A stretch of 64,000 nucleotides of DNA, taken from assembly GCA_027625915.1 (NCBI GenBank), contig JANTQA010000070.1, forward strand, positions 7,073,001 through 7,137,000, given 5' to 3'. The position numbers and the translations under genes were made by a program. This document shows, piece after piece, positions 22,214 through 34,199 of this stretch. The first letter of the stretch is position 1; each line of letters opens with the position of its first letter. The notes beneath the pieces were generated by a model that saw nothing but the letters and a program-made list of their open reading frames with translations, was not told where the DNA came from and did not search any database. The DNA is from Anaeramoeba flamelloides. Taxonomy: Eukaryota; Metamonada; Anaeramoebidae.

Positions 22214-23903
22214 ATTGATTTAGGTTGAATTCATTTAATATATTTTACCATGCATTTATTTTCTTTTCTTTTTTTTACTTTTTTTCGAATTCATCTTTTT
22301 TTTTTCGGATTTTGAAATAATCTTTTATCTTTATCTTTATTTTTTTCGATATTTCCCACTTCAATATTGAATTCAATTATAAATGAAAAATAAATGTTAA
22401 AAATAAAAATTGTCAGAAAAAGTTTCCTATTATCAACATTTTAAATTACACCTCTTTTCGATTTTCCAAAAATTTTTTAAATCTCAAATATCAAAAATCA
22501 CATATTTACCAGAAACAATTGATTTTGCGTCACTAAATATTTTAAAAATTACAAATTTAGTAAAAAAAAAATCTTTCTAATGAGAATAATAATAATATAT
22601 AATTATAAAATCTTTTAAATAATTATTAATTCTCTTTTAAATTATTATCAACATATAAATACTTTTTATTTTAAAAATTAAATCAAAAATAAACAATCAA
22701 AAACTAAAAATGATCGAACAACAATTTTTGAAAAAAATTTATTTCTGAAGGAAATTTTTATTATGATTATTAATTTTTAAAATGGTTTATTAGAAGAGTT
22801 TTTGAATCATAAAATTCACAAGTTTTGACATTATCTTATTTTTTAAGATTTATTTCTTTTTGAGATATGATCTCTTTTTTTTTTTTTTTTATTTGACTTA
22901 ACTATTTTTAATAAAATTGATAAGAAAAAAGTTCAGAAAAATAAAAAAAAAAATTTACAGAACATTTTTATTTTCATGAAATTCCACCTAATATGAATTG
23001 TGATACCTTTTATGAACAAATAACATTTAAAATTTAATCTAATTTTAAAAATAAATCAAAAATAAATCAACAATTATAAATCCTTGAAGATCGGAAAAAA
23101 ATGATATTTGTATTTTATTTCCAATCATTTATTAAATTTCTTGAAATTTAGAAGAACAAGTAAGAATTCTTTTTTAACTACACATGATATACATAATGAA
23201 CTTTTATTATTGAGTAAAAAGGTGTTTTTAAATTAGATATTATTTTTTTTATTATTAGAATTATTAATTTTTATTAATTTTATATTTTTGAAAATCTTTT
23301 ATAAATTGAAAAATAATAAGAAGGAATATTGAAAAAATTAATCTTTGTATTTTTCGTAACTGAAATAAAATAATCAAGAGTGGTTTATTCTTTATTGTAT
23401 AAAAAATAAGTAAATTAAAAAGAATCTCTTTAGGTTTTATAAGTTGAATTTAGGAGATTATTAAAATATATTACGAGAGCTATTTTTAATCTAATGGTTT
23501 TGTTTTTTTTTGTATATTTTTTTTTTATAATGCAAAATGAAAAAAAGGATTCGGACTGTTCTTTGAATTAAATAATCTATTTTTATCAAGTTTAAAATAA
23601 TTATGTAATTTTTTTTGAAATTAAACTTTATTTGTGACTTTTTAATTTCAAAACATTGAGGTTTTTTTTAAAAATAAATTTTTCCATATTTCTTTTAACA
23701 TATAATAAAATTTCTTCCTTCGTCAAATAAAATATTTTTTTTTTGAAATAATTTGAAATTAAGTTTGATTTTAGTCTTTTCACAAATGAGAAAAATGGAT
23801 AGAAATTTTTAAACACAACAATTCATTTCAGAAAATAGCTTTAAAAGTCAAGTTTTCTAATTATCAGTTTTTTATTTAAATTTTTAAATTTCAAGATTTG
23901 GTA
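22214..23903. other. Intergenic stretch
   Basis: Follows the proteasome gene and would hold its 3' untranslated region. No further gene or repeat recognised; the 62-codon minus frame at 23628-23816 is not supported. Confidence 0.4.
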
Positions 23904-24408
23904 TACAGTGAAAAAATACCCGAAATGAAAAAAATCCAATACAAGAGTTTTAATTGTGAATATTAGGAAAATTCTTGTGTACGTGCAAATATTTCCAATG
24001 AAATCCTTTTTAAAAATAACAAAAAATTTATTGAACTCAGTTATAAACTCACCTAAAGTTCCTTAAGTAAAATGTCTATATAATACTCAAATAATTGTTT
24101 GAAATCACAATTAGATCAAATTTTTTTGAAAAAATATTGAGTTTTATAGAGGGTTGCTCTGAGTTTGTAAAATAATGATTTTTATTCTAGTTTTTTGATT
24201 GATTTTAAAAAATCGTGTTTTGAACAAATATAATATAATTATTCATCATTCTAATAAATGAATGAGTTATAATTTTACAATTTCAATTATTAAAAAAAAA
24301 AAAGGATTTGATTTTAAATAAATGAAATTACATAACAATTTCCCTAATATTAACAATTAAAAATCTTGTCAGGGATTTTTTTCATGTCAGGTATTTTTTT
24401 AACTACTA
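23904..24408. mobile_element. Inverted-repeat element, family F, copy 1
   Basis: The left end TACAGTGAAAAAATACC pairs with an inverted right end containing GGGATTTTTTTCATGTCAGG. The interior aligns to the copy at 46602-47093 (for example ATTGTGAATATTAG near each end). TA termini and a CAGT start suggest a Tc1/mariner-type miniature element. Non-coding. Confidence 0.65.
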
Positions 24409-25153
24409 TAATTATTTTTTGGGTTTGGAATTAAATTTAATTGTAGTTTTTTTTAATGTTCAAGTTTATAAACCCATTAAAGTCCAAGTTCAAATACAAC
24501 AGCAAAAAATATCCTTTTTTTTTTGTCCTTTTTTTTTCAATCTCCTTTTTCAAAAACCCCATAAACAAAAATTGCCGAAAATGTAAAAATGATAACTATT
24601 TAAACCTATCCAAATACTTGGTTCAAAACTATTACTTAAAGATATTGCAAAATTTTAATTTTAAAAAAAAGACAAAAAAATGGAATTTTTTGCTTGTATA
24701 CTGGTATTAGGGCTTTAAATATTTCAAGTTCTTAAAAAAAAAATATTGAATACTTGACAAAAATAATCAAAAACAAAAATTTTAAAAAAATAATCAAGAA
24801 TAATTAACATTTTTAAATAATTTCTCTTGGAAAATATCAGAATCGACAAAATTCTATCTATAAAATGACCTACTAAATATATTTTATCTATGAAATGGAA
24901 TTACGAAAATAAAAGTAATTTCAAAGAGATAAATTGAAAGTGGTGATGAAAAGAAAAGAAAAAACAAAAACAAAATTTTAATTTTTTTCGTTTATTATAC
25001 TAATTATTGGGGGTCAATTTTATTATAAAATTTACGTAAAGGAAAAAAAAAATAACATAATATTTTTTTTTTTCGTAAAAATATCACAAATACCCAAAAT
25101 CATTTTTTAAAAAAAAAAAAATATCAAAAAATGTGTTCAAAAAAATAAAAAAA
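24409..25153. other. Intergenic stretch downstream of a BTB gene
   Basis: The 84-codon plus frame at 24456-24710 (CRKC motif, Lys-rich) is unsupported. Otherwise A-rich sequence just beyond the BTB gene stop. Confidence 0.35.
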
Positions 25154-28027
25154 TCAATTTTTTAATTTGATGTTATTTTCTCTCGAAACAAATAAAATTG
25201 AATTCGAAATGATTCTTTTCCCGTCTGTTTTTGAATCCCAGAATTTATTTTTCTTTGGACGAGAATGTTTGTTTGAAATTGGGTATAAATTTAAAGCGAT
25301 CACTATTCCATGTTCTGGGGAATTTTTTCTTAAAGCTATTAAAGGATTTCCATCATCCCATGAAGCGATTAATAAAATCTGCTGGTTATTTAAATGCGAA
25401 TTTTCTTGCTCTGTTTGCTTTGAATTCTTGGTGTCCAGTTTTATCATTTGAGTTTGAATTCGATATGAAAATGTCCCACCACTAAAGGATTTGACATTCT
25501 CAAGTATTGGGTGTTTAGGCATATGAAGTTCACCAAGTTTATGTGTTTCCTTTGTTGCGAGCGCACCCTTTTCAAAGGGGAGATAATTAGTGGCGAATTT
25601 CCCCATGATTTCTGATTGGTGATTATTTTCTTCATCATTTTCCAGTGCGCGATATGAACAAATTACTACGCCACCACCATCATCAACAAACTTTGAAAGT
25701 ACATCGCCAATCAATTCTGGGCTATTGAATGGTGTATTAATTCCAGTATAAACAAAAATACAATCATAGCTGTTAATTTCTTGATATGTTGGGGTGTGAG
25801 AATTAATCAAATCTAATTTTAAATTCTGTTGATTTAGGCATATTGATTTTTTTATGTCATTGATGCAGGCATTTTGCTGTTCTGATGTCAGTAGCAACAC
25901 CTTTGTAAGATATATTTTTGAATTGCCACGTTTATTCTCGGATGTATATAGTTCTCTTTTTCTAATTTGTGATCTTCTAGTAATAGGGTGATTAATTTTT
26001 TCTTTCCCCGTACCATTTTCCCCACCTTTTGATTCCAACCCTTGATCGCCTAAAGATTGTTTGTTTGATTTTTTTCCTTTTGGTTTCCCTTGCTGTAATG
26101 GAGTTTTCCTCTTTTTGCCTTTTGATAAAGGATTATAATCAGATATCGATTCAGATTGTGTACCCGACTCTAATTCCGATTCCGATTCCGATTCTGTTTT
26201 TGATTCAGAGACATGATTAGGTACAGGTATAAATTCTGAATGGTATTCTAAATCTGATTTTTTTTTTTTCGATTTTGGTTTTTTTTTTATTTCTGGTACT
26301 GATTCTAAATCTAAATCTAAATCTGAATCTGAAGAAGAATTTGGTTGTGGTTCTAAATCTGATTTTTTTCCAGAATATGAATTTGATTCTCTTTCTTTGC
26401 CACCCGCCTTCACACCATTTCTTTTTCCTACCTTTTTCTTGTTTCGAAGTGTTAATTTCGTTTTATCATGCTCGTGTGGCTTATTTTTCTTACTTCGAAT
26501 AGGATTCTGTTCTCTTTCCAGATTCCTTTCTTTTTCTCTTTCCATTTCATTTTCATTTTGTTGGCTAAAATTGTAATTTTCACTTTCTTCATCATTTGAT
26601 TCACTTTCGTCTATATAAACATTTTTTTGATATTTCTTTTTATTTGCATTTTTTTTATTAGATTTATTATTCACATTTTCAATTTTCATTTTATTATCAT
26701 TGTAAGAGTGAATTTCTTTTCCCCTTTCCCCGTTATTCATGGTTTCACCTTCCTTTTCTTTCTCTTTTTTCACCTCGAATTGAATTTGATTCTTTTTCGA
26801 ATTGGTACTTTGGGCAATTGAATTATCCTCATTATTATTTCTAGGAAATAATTCTCTTGAAGATCTATTTTTTTGATTTGGTGAATTATCCGCTTGATGT
26901 TTCGAAAGATTAATATTATTATAAGTCTCCTTATTGTTCCCATTAATCGTCTCAATAGGACTATTACTACTACTACTACTACTACTACTATTATTATTAT
27001 TTGAATTATTTAGAATGAAGGTGGGGGTGTTTTGGAATTCTTCAATTTCCCCAATAGGAATTATTTCAACATCGCTTGGGTAGTCACTTGAACTTTCAGA
27101 ATAAAACCCATCATATTCGTAATTTAATTGTAATGATTGGTTAGATTCGTTTTTTTCTTCGATTTCCTTTTTAAGCAGTTCGTTCTTTGCTTGTAGTTGT
27201 TCGTTTCTTTTTTCTTCTTCGATTAATAACCTTTGCTCATGCTTAATGAGGATTTTAAATAATTCGATAGGATCAATTACACCAGTTTGGTGAATTTCCA
27301 TCAAGCCACTTGGACCAATTAAATCCAAATTAATTAACGGAATTAAATTTTTGATTTCATCCCTGAGCTGTTTTGGATTTGATAACTTTTGGTTCACCTG
27401 GTTACTGTTTTTTATTTTGACCAGATTCTTGGCTCTTTCTAAAAGCCTTCGGAATAAACCAATTTCATTAATTTCGATTTTTTTTGATTGCAAAATCATT
27501 CGAACAGTGTCCTCCTTCAGTTTGTTGAAACAGAATTTTTGTGACAAGTACTGCCTTGAATTTTCTTCAATATGACACATGATTTCGCCTTGTAAAAATT
27601 CGTTGTCATACTGCAACATTTTGTCCAGGCACTCTAATGCATTGTGAAGGTTTAATTTTGGAATGACAAACTTTAAGCACAGCAAAATTAGATCCTCCAT
27701 CTCAAAAAAACTTGCAAACCTCAAGATGCCTTCAACGTTGTCCGTTGTCACATGGACTCTGCGCTGATAAACAAAATCAATGCCACACTGGAAGACAGAC
27801 GGACTAAAATCTGGTATCCGAAATTTTAAAAGCACTTGCTGGCTTGTCCTCCACCCGAACGGATAAAGCTTCTTCCTCCAAAAGTCGGATGTAAGCGCAA
27901 ATAAGAATCGATGGCCATAAAATTCCTGCTCTTGCTTGCCAACATAGAAGACTACATCAGAGAGCAGTTGCGATCCTTGAAGTGGTTTAATTATTTCACC
28001 AAAATTCCGAAGATAGATACCTTTCAT
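25154..28027 (-). CDS. BTB/BACK protein with C-terminal amidotransferase-like domain, 957 aa
   Basis: Residues about 15-120 form a BTB/POZ domain (LLSDVVFYVG, YGHRFLFAL, FVYQRRVHVT), normally used for dimerisation and often to recruit cullin-3. Residues about 125-265 look BACK-like, closing with LIGPSGLMEI. A coiled-coil stretch follows (about 265-295). Residues about 330-700 are Ser/Asn/Lys/Glu low complexity with acidic SDSDLDLDLES-like and basic repeats. Residues 704-957 form a domain with YDCIFVY, GDVLSKFVDDGGGVVIC, HPI, SWDDGNPLIA, HGIVIALN and SNSILFV. This resembles a class I glutamine-amidotransferase-type (flavodoxin-like) fold, but no nucleophile-elbow Cys is evident. It shares all these blocks with the gene at 40974-42740. 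The substrate is unknown; an adaptor role is an inference. Confidence 0.85.
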   Translation of the reverse strand: MKGIYLRNFGEIIKPLQGSQLLSDVVFYVGKQEQEFYGHRFLFALTSDFWRKKLYPFGWRTSQQVLLKFRIPDFSPSVFQCGIDFVYQRRVHVTTDNVEGILRFASFFEMEDLILLCLKFVIPKLNLHNALECLDKMLQYDNEFLQGEIMCHIEENSRQYLSQKFCFNKLKEDTVRMILQSKKIEINEIGLFRRLLERAKNLVKIKNSNQVNQKLSNPKQLRDEIKNLIPLINLDLIGPSGLMEIHQTGVIDPIELFKILIKHEQRLLIEEEKRNEQLQAKNELLKKEIEEKNESNQSLQLNYEYDGFYSESSSDYPSDVEIIPIGEIEEFQNTPTFILNNSNNNNSSSSSSSSNSPIETINGNNKETYNNINLSKHQADNSPNQKNRSSRELFPRNNNEDNSIAQSTNSKKNQIQFEVKKEKEKEGETMNNGERGKEIHSYNDNKMKIENVNNKSNKKNANKKKYQKNVYIDESESNDEESENYNFSQQNENEMEREKERNLEREQNPIRSKKNKPHEHDKTKLTLRNKKKVGKRNGVKAGGKERESNSYSGKKSDLEPQPNSSSDSDLDLDLESVPEIKKKPKSKKKKSDLEYHSEFIPVPNHVSESKTESESESELESGTQSESISDYNPLSKGKKRKTPLQQGKPKGKKSNKQSLGDQGLESKGGENGTGKEKINHPITRRSQIRKRELYTSENKRGNSKIYLTKVLLLTSEQQNACINDIKKSICLNQQNLKLDLINSHTPTYQEINSYDCIFVYTGINTPFNSPELIGDVLSKFVDDGGGVVICSYRALENDEENNHQSEIMGKFATNYLPFEKGALATKETHKLGELHMPKHPILENVKSFSGGTFSYRIQTQMIKLDTKNSKQTEQENSHLNNQQILLIASWDDGNPLIALRKNSPEHGIVIALNLYPISNKHSRPKKNKFWDSKTDGKRIISNSILFVSRENNIKLKN

Positions 28028-28747
28028 ATGACAAGGATTTGAAATAAAAAAAAAAAAGACAAAATTAAAAAACGATTTATCAAAAATGATATTCTTCCTT
28101 ACTTTCTCATCTGAAAAAATTTAGAAGTTTGCCATCAAATTAGTCTTTGTTGCTCCTTTAAAGACTTATAATTTGAGTAATTACTTTCCTTTCTAAATTT
28201 AAAAGTTACTTCATAAAGCTGGTTTGTCCAAGATTCAAATAAGAGACTTTTGTTTTTTCCTCTTCTGAATGGAGTGTTGGGTTTTAGATTTTTGAAAACA
28301 ATATCCCTTTTTGTTTCTACAAACTACAATTCGGTAATCTTTACAATTGTGTCTGAGAAAAGATGAAATATTTTTTAAAAAATTATTGGTATGAACAGAA
28401 ATGTATCCAAATATTTTGTTTTGAACAAAATTTAGGGTTGAAGTTCTTGTAATCTGAAAATAAGATTATTTGTTACTGTTGTAAATATCAGTTTGTCAAT
28501 AAATTATAAAACCGTCACACATCAAAAGTCAATAAAAATGTTTGAATTAAAAAAAAAAGGAAAAATGGGTAAAAATTATTTGATTTTGAGATGAAAATTT
28601 GAGACAGTTATTACATTTTCCAATCGGTTCAAAATAAAAGAGAGATTAGAAGTTGTTGACTTGTTTCATTTTAATAAAAAAAAGAATTATTCTTGGAACC
28701 TTTGATAAATTTTCAAAGCACACAATTTAAAAATTGCAAATGACTAG
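28028..28747. other. Upstream region of BTB gene
   Basis: No gene or clear repeat; A/T runs. Confidence 0.4.
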
Positions 28748-29880
28748 TGTTATTTAAAAATAACATGAAATCTTGTCAAGATCTTTATAAAATTTTTTCT
28801 GATTTTCCTTTATATTATGAAATGGATGAGTGAACATTCATCTAAACAATATATTTATTTAAGTCTATTTTTTGGATTACAAAATTCACACATATTTCCA
28901 ACATAAAAATAGAAAAAAAGTAAAACAATTATTTTTATTAAAACCACAATTAATTTAATTCTTGAAAATTGTATAAAATATATTGTCCATTTTTTATATT
29001 GGAAAGTCTTGATTTTGTAAGGAAAATAATTTTTATTTGGTTTTATTTTAAAAAATTATTATTTCAATCGAATTCCCGCCAATAAAACTAATTGAAATAT
29101 AGGGATTCAATAAATGAATATTTGATAGAAGTTTAACAAAAGTTTCTCAATAAAATTCAGATCTATTTTAGTAAAAATTTTTAATAATTTAAGGTTTCAA
29201 AAAGTCGGTTTCTGATTTTTAAAAAATGAAATAAAAATGCCAAATAATTTTCAATATTAAAAAAAAAATTTTTTTATGAAATTGTTTGATCTTATTCACA
29301 AGAATCCTTATTACAATTAAAATCATTTTTGGAATAAAAAATTTTTTTTTTGAATTTTGAGGATAAATTTAAATAATTCCCAAATATCTTCAAGGAAATG
29401 TTATTTTATTAAAAATTGAATTTCAGAACAAAACAAAAACACAATTTCTGTAAAATTTAAAAAATGTTTAAAAACTATACTGGTTATTACTTAACTATAC
29501 TTCTTAAGGTAATATTTATATTATTTTCCTATATATTGAATAATTTATTTTTTTTGATTAACCAAAAAAATTATCTCAAAAAAGAAAAAAATATTTAGAT
29601 TAAATAGCCATGGTAAAAAAGACTTGTTATTGAAAAATAATGATGGAAATTGAAATAAATAGGGTAAAATTTTAAATAATTGGAGCATAATAAAATGATT
29701 TTATAGGTTTTCTTTTTTATAAAAAATGGAAAAAAAAATTGATCTCATTCAGAAAATCTTTCTTTTCTGAGTTTCTTCATTGAATCAGAATTTTTTGACA
29801 CTTACCATCAACAAAATTTAGAAGTAGGGTATATAACCAATAAAATATTTTAAAATTTTATACTCTTGTTATTGAAAATT
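28748..29880 (+). repeat. Dispersed repeat E, copy 2
   Basis: Full-length counterpart of 17714-18830 with many substitutions and small indels. The absence of element A beside it shows that repeat E is an independent unit. Confidence 0.65.
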
Positions 29881-30929
29881 GATCATTTTTTATAATAATT
29901 TTCTGAAATTAAAAAAAAAAAAAAAGTTTTATCTCCTTCTTTCTCTTCACGTTTCTTTGAATCTTTATAATCATTTATTAATACATACTATTTGTTTTTT
30001 TTTTGAATTTCTAGTATTCATTAAGACTTTTTCTTATAAGGGATCTGATAAAATAATTCTTTGTTTTTCGGTTTCATGATTTAATCTGAGATATTATTTT
30101 ATTTTATGAAACTTTTTTTTATTAAAACCCTTCCTTTCTCATAGATGTATCTTTTCTAGAGTTTTGTAATTCAACTTTTTTCACTTAAATACTTTTTATT
30201 TAACATTTTATACTGTCATCTTTAATTTTGTAAAAAAACAAAAATTCTCAAATCATTGTGTTTCAGAATAGAAATTGCATAATATCTTCTTTATCTAATT
30301 AATTCTGAAATATAAAATCAACAAAGAAATTACTAAAAAAAAAAAAAGAGGAAAATCTTTTGATTTTTTAAATAGCCTTTTCTGTTTCTATTTGTTGTAT
30401 TAAAACAAAATAAGTGTCTTAATTTCAAAAGATTTTTATTTTGAAATTTCGTAATAGTAATTACATAATACCCGAAATATTTAATTTCTTTAACCCCAAT
30501 ACTTGATTATTAGCCTAAATTCTGCTTTTAATATTTATTTTAAACAATAAAAAAATAATTATTAATTTTTTTTTTTTGTTCTTGTTGATAAATCTCTTTT
30601 GACTTCGATGTTTCAGTTTTTTAAAAAACTCCAAGTAAATAAAATCCAAAATATTTGGTATAAATCTTGAAATAATTAAAATAAAGTCTTTTAATCAAAT
30701 AAAAGTCATAAAAAACAAATAAAAATATATTTGAATATATACCTTTCTACAATAAATTGGATTTGAACATATATAATTTTAGATGGATCAAAGAAACACT
30801 CTTCTATCAAATAGAAACATGGTATGAATAGTGAGATTTATTTGATGAGAATAATATATAAAAATCATTTTTTTAGGCAAAAATCCCAATTGAATTAATG
30901 AAATGGAACAAATTCTTTGATTTTTATCT
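29881..30929. other. Non-coding stretch
   Basis: No gene seen; one 66-codon frame at 29879-30079 is T-rich and unsupported. Confidence 0.4.
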
Positions 30930-31451
30930 AATATTCTTCTCAAAATAAAATTTTATTTTTGTATATCGTAATCATTTTTTTTTCAATCAAGTCAAATTTT
31001 GGTTTTCTTTTCTTTTCTTTTTCCTTTTTTTTCTGATCTTTTTTTTATACTTTTTCTTTTTTATTTTAAAAAAAGTTAATTATTGAAAAAAAAAAAAAAA
31101 ATGTCTTAAAAACCAAATAACATTAAGAAATTTTAACTTGTTATTTTCTTTGAAAATAAATCCATATAATAACTATTTAAAAAATCTTATTGTCAAGAAT
31201 TTTAATTTTCGAAAGAAATTGAGAAGTTTTATAAGAGAGTTCCAATAAAAAGGTCACCAAAATTTTTTTTACATTTTATTTTTTTTTGTAAATTTAGAGT
31301 TTGTTCAGGTATTTCTTTTATGAATATCATGGTTTAATCTGAAGTTCATTATTTCTCTTATTTTGAATTAATCTCAAATTGGAGATTTTTTCCAAAAAAA
31401 ATTGAATTTTTCATTTTTTGGTTGGGTACTGTTAGTGAAATAGAGCTTAGA
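30930..31451. mobile_element. Inverted-repeat element, family C, decayed copy
   Basis: The interior and right end align to 33351-33929 (TTTGTTCAGGTATTTC, ATTGTCAAGAATTTTAA, and a terminal GTGAAATAGAGCTTA). The left terminal repeat is degraded. Confidence 0.5.
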
Positions 31452-31635
31452 TATATTCAAAATTAACCTAAAAAATCAAAAATTGGATTCACTAGAATTA
31501 AAAATATTATTAATTGTGAATATGCGATTGTTAATAATTCCAGCAAATAGAATTAAAATGTATCATATAATTTAAATATTGTAATTTTTGATTTTTTGTA
31601 TAATTTTATTAAAATTTTAACTTTTTATATGTTAG

Positions 31636-32018
31636 TTATTTTTTTTTATCTTCATTTTGTTGGGTTTTCTTTTTTTGGAATGCAGAAAGTACGCGAGGGA
31701 GTATAGCAAATAAAATCAAGAGATAAGGAAGATATTTTTTAAATTTTGGACCTTGTTTTATTGGATGTGATCCATATAGAATTTTAGTTGATTCGTCGTT
31801 GCCTAAAAAATTGATCATAAATGAGTGACCGGAAGTAATTACTATCATAAGATTAGTATACTTTTTAACCTTTTTAATAAAATTTGGCTTATATAATGAT
31901 CTTGAAAATAAAATCCCAGAATCTGTAGCTTCAAAATTAAAATCAAATAATAATTCATATTGGTCAGTTAGTTCTTTGGAAAATTGAACATATCCACTTT
32001 TTTCTTCCTGAAAAATTC
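31636..32018 (-). CDS. Terminal exon of an unrecognised membrane-anchored protein
   Basis: The open frame encodes about 127 aa: a mixed, probably beta-rich region (LLFDFNFEATDSG, NLMIVITSGHSFMI), a hydrophobic segment (YLPYLLILFAILPRV) and a Lys-rich tail. No ATG lies in frame upstream before a stop, so the 5' end must be spliced. Two acceptors fit: GAAAAG before AATTTTTC (phase 2) or TTTTTCAG before GAAG. A possible first exon lies at about 32674-32705: ATG...TCCATCAG with donor GTAAAG, which joins in phase with the first acceptor. The layout suits a small ER-type membrane protein, but I assign no family. Confidence 0.45.
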
Positions 32019-32392
32019 TTTTCAATAAAATAAAGAAAAATATTCACAAAAATATAATTAAGAAAAAAAAAAAAGACATTATTAATTTAAGGGACTACCA
32101 AAAATTTTAAATTAATTTTTTATTAAATTTAATTAAAAATGAAATGATTTTATTTTATATGAAAGCCTTGGATTTCAGGAAGTCCTGAAAAAAACTCCGA
32201 AAATGCTTGAAAATGGAAATTATTCGAATTTGTTCAAACACATCTTAAATCATAAATATTGTTGTTGAAATAATACACATACCGATTTTTTCAATTTAAT
32301 TTTATTATGAAAGGAAATAACCTCTGAGTGTTCCCAAAATATTGAAAAAAAAATATAGTCACGCTTTAACTCTTGGCGCTTGTTTTTTAAAA

Positions 32393-32597
32393 GCCAGAAA
32401 CACTTTTACTTCACAAACTTTGAACAATAATTTAAGGCACAAAAAAAATTCCAAATTAAAGAACATTTTTTCGAATTCTTTTTTTACACGAATTATTTTA
32501 TTTCATCCTAATTTTTTTGATTTTGTTCTTTAATTTGGAATTTTTTGTGTGTATTAATTTTCGGTTAAAAGTTTGTACCTTGAAAGTAGTACTGATG
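32393..32597. mobile_element. Family B element, diverged copy
   Basis: The left arm has ACTTTTACTTCACAAACTTT and AATTTAAGGCACAAA; the inverted right arm ends AAAGTTTGTACCTTGAAAGT. The arms are more mutated than in the other copies. It would lie within an intron of the terminal-exon gene if the proposed first exon is right. Confidence 0.55.
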
Positions 32598-32747
32598 GTA
32601 AAAGTATATTGGTTTTTAAAATCATTAAATTTGAACAAATTTGATTAAAAGAATATATATAATATCCTCTTTACCTGATGGAATTATTTTCTCTTTTTTT
32701 TAACATTTCTTCATATTTATTAATTATTCATATTTTTATGAATAACA

Positions 32748-33286
32748 TAAACTAGATTCCAAAATTTTGGACACAATTTAAACAGTGAAAATAACATCAT
32801 TACTGCACTTTAAATTCAATTTGGAAAGAATTTTGATTTTACAAAATATTTCATTTTTTGTCTTTTTTATTTTGTTTTCATTTCGTTTTTTTGTAGTTAC
32901 CTAATCTGTTTCGTTAGATCTGAAATTTTTTTAAATGGTTGATAGAAGGCTAGTGTTGAGTTTGTTAAATTGGAAAATGACATACAATTGGTAGATGGTA
33001 TCTTAACATTTGATCGATCAACAATTGTTGGTGAAATTTCAACAAATTTACCAATACATTTTTTGTTCGGCTGCGTTTCATTTTTTGGACACACATAAAA
33101 ACCTATTTTTATTTTTGAGTTTTATTTTTTTTTCTTTGATTTGTATTAAAATGATTACTTATTAAAACATTAATACTGGGTTACTTAAATGTTGTTTTAT
33201 ATTAGGTTTGCAAAAATACAATAAATTGGATTTTTTTTTGCCTATTTTTGATTTTGGGTGTGTCCAAATTTTTGGAATGGGGTTTA
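32748..33286. mobile_element. Inverted-repeat element, family N
   Basis: The left end TAAACTAGATTCCAAAATTT then TGGACACA pairs with the inverted right end (read inward: TAAACCCCATTCCAAAAATT then TGGACACACCC). Termini with TTTGGACACA at a TA are common in Tc1-like elements. A minus-strand open stretch at about 32899-33103, flanked by splice-like sites, lies wholly inside the element and is treated as part of it. Confidence 0.55.
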
Positions 33287-33314
33287 GATCACAAACCAGA
33301 TCCATTTAATATAT

Positions 33315-33350
<36 letters not shown>
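33315..33350. repeat. (CA)n(TA)n microsatellite
   Basis: About 14 CA repeats followed by TA repeats, abutting the left end of a family C element. Confidence 0.95.
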
Positions 33351-33352
<2 letters not shown>

Positions 33353-33929
33353 AACTCTTTTTTAGTCAAAGGGGGGCAGTTTTATTGAAGAAATAGAATA
33401 CATTCTATGAGTTTAATTCATTATTCTACTCAAACTAAAATTTCAATTTTTAGATCAAAATCATTTTTTCTCATTTAGCAAATTTTTTTTTTTTTGTATT
33501 TTGCTTTTTGCTTTTTTTTTTTTTCTTTTCTTTTTTATTTTTTTTTTTAAAAATTTTCTTTTTATAAAAAAGTTAATTTGAAAAAAAATGTTTGAAACTC
33601 CAAATTAACATGAAGAAAAGTTAGTCTTTGTATGTTCTTTTAAAATTCATACATTTACAAGCGATAAATATTATTGTCAACAATTTTAATTTCCTAAAGA
33701 AATTGAGAATTTTGCACGAGAGGTTCCAATGAAAGGTGCCCAAAATTTTTTTTACATTTTTTTTTTTTTGAAATTTATGGTTTGTTCAGGTATTTCGTTT
33801 TATGACTATCGACCCTAATCTGAAGTTTATTATTTCTCGTATTTCTAAATTTTCTAAGTTTGGTTGATTCTTTTAAAAAAAGTGAATTTTTTATTTTTAG
33901 CTGGGCCCCTTTGAGTGAAATGGAGTTTA
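33351..33929. mobile_element. Inverted-repeat element, family C, copy 2
   Basis: The left end TAAACTCTTTTTTAGTCAAA then GGGGGGC pairs with the inverted right end GGGCCCCTTTGAGTGAAA then TGGAGTTTA. Inserted beside a TA microsatellite, consistent with TA targeting. Confidence 0.7.
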
Positions 33930-34199
33930 TTAGCCAACTATTTTATGGACGAGTAAAATTTGATCTAAATCCAAAAATATTTTGGCACAATAGACGTTTG
34001 GATAAATAAAAAAGTCACAAATTTTTTAAAAATCAATTCACTTTTTCCAAGAATAATTTATAAAACTGAAGCAAAAATAGACTAAGTAAGAATTTCGATT
34101 TATAAAAGTAGATATAAACTCAAAAAGAAATTAGAAATTTTGGTTTTGAACACATACTAAAAAAATTTAAAATGTTCAAAAAAAGATGATGAAAATATT

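Noticed and set aside
32899-33103. Possible exon on the minus strand with GTAACT donor and ATAG acceptor, joinable in phase to the exon at 31636-32018
   Set aside because: It lies wholly within inverted-repeat element N (32748-33286). The in-phase join is therefore probably chance, though not excluded.
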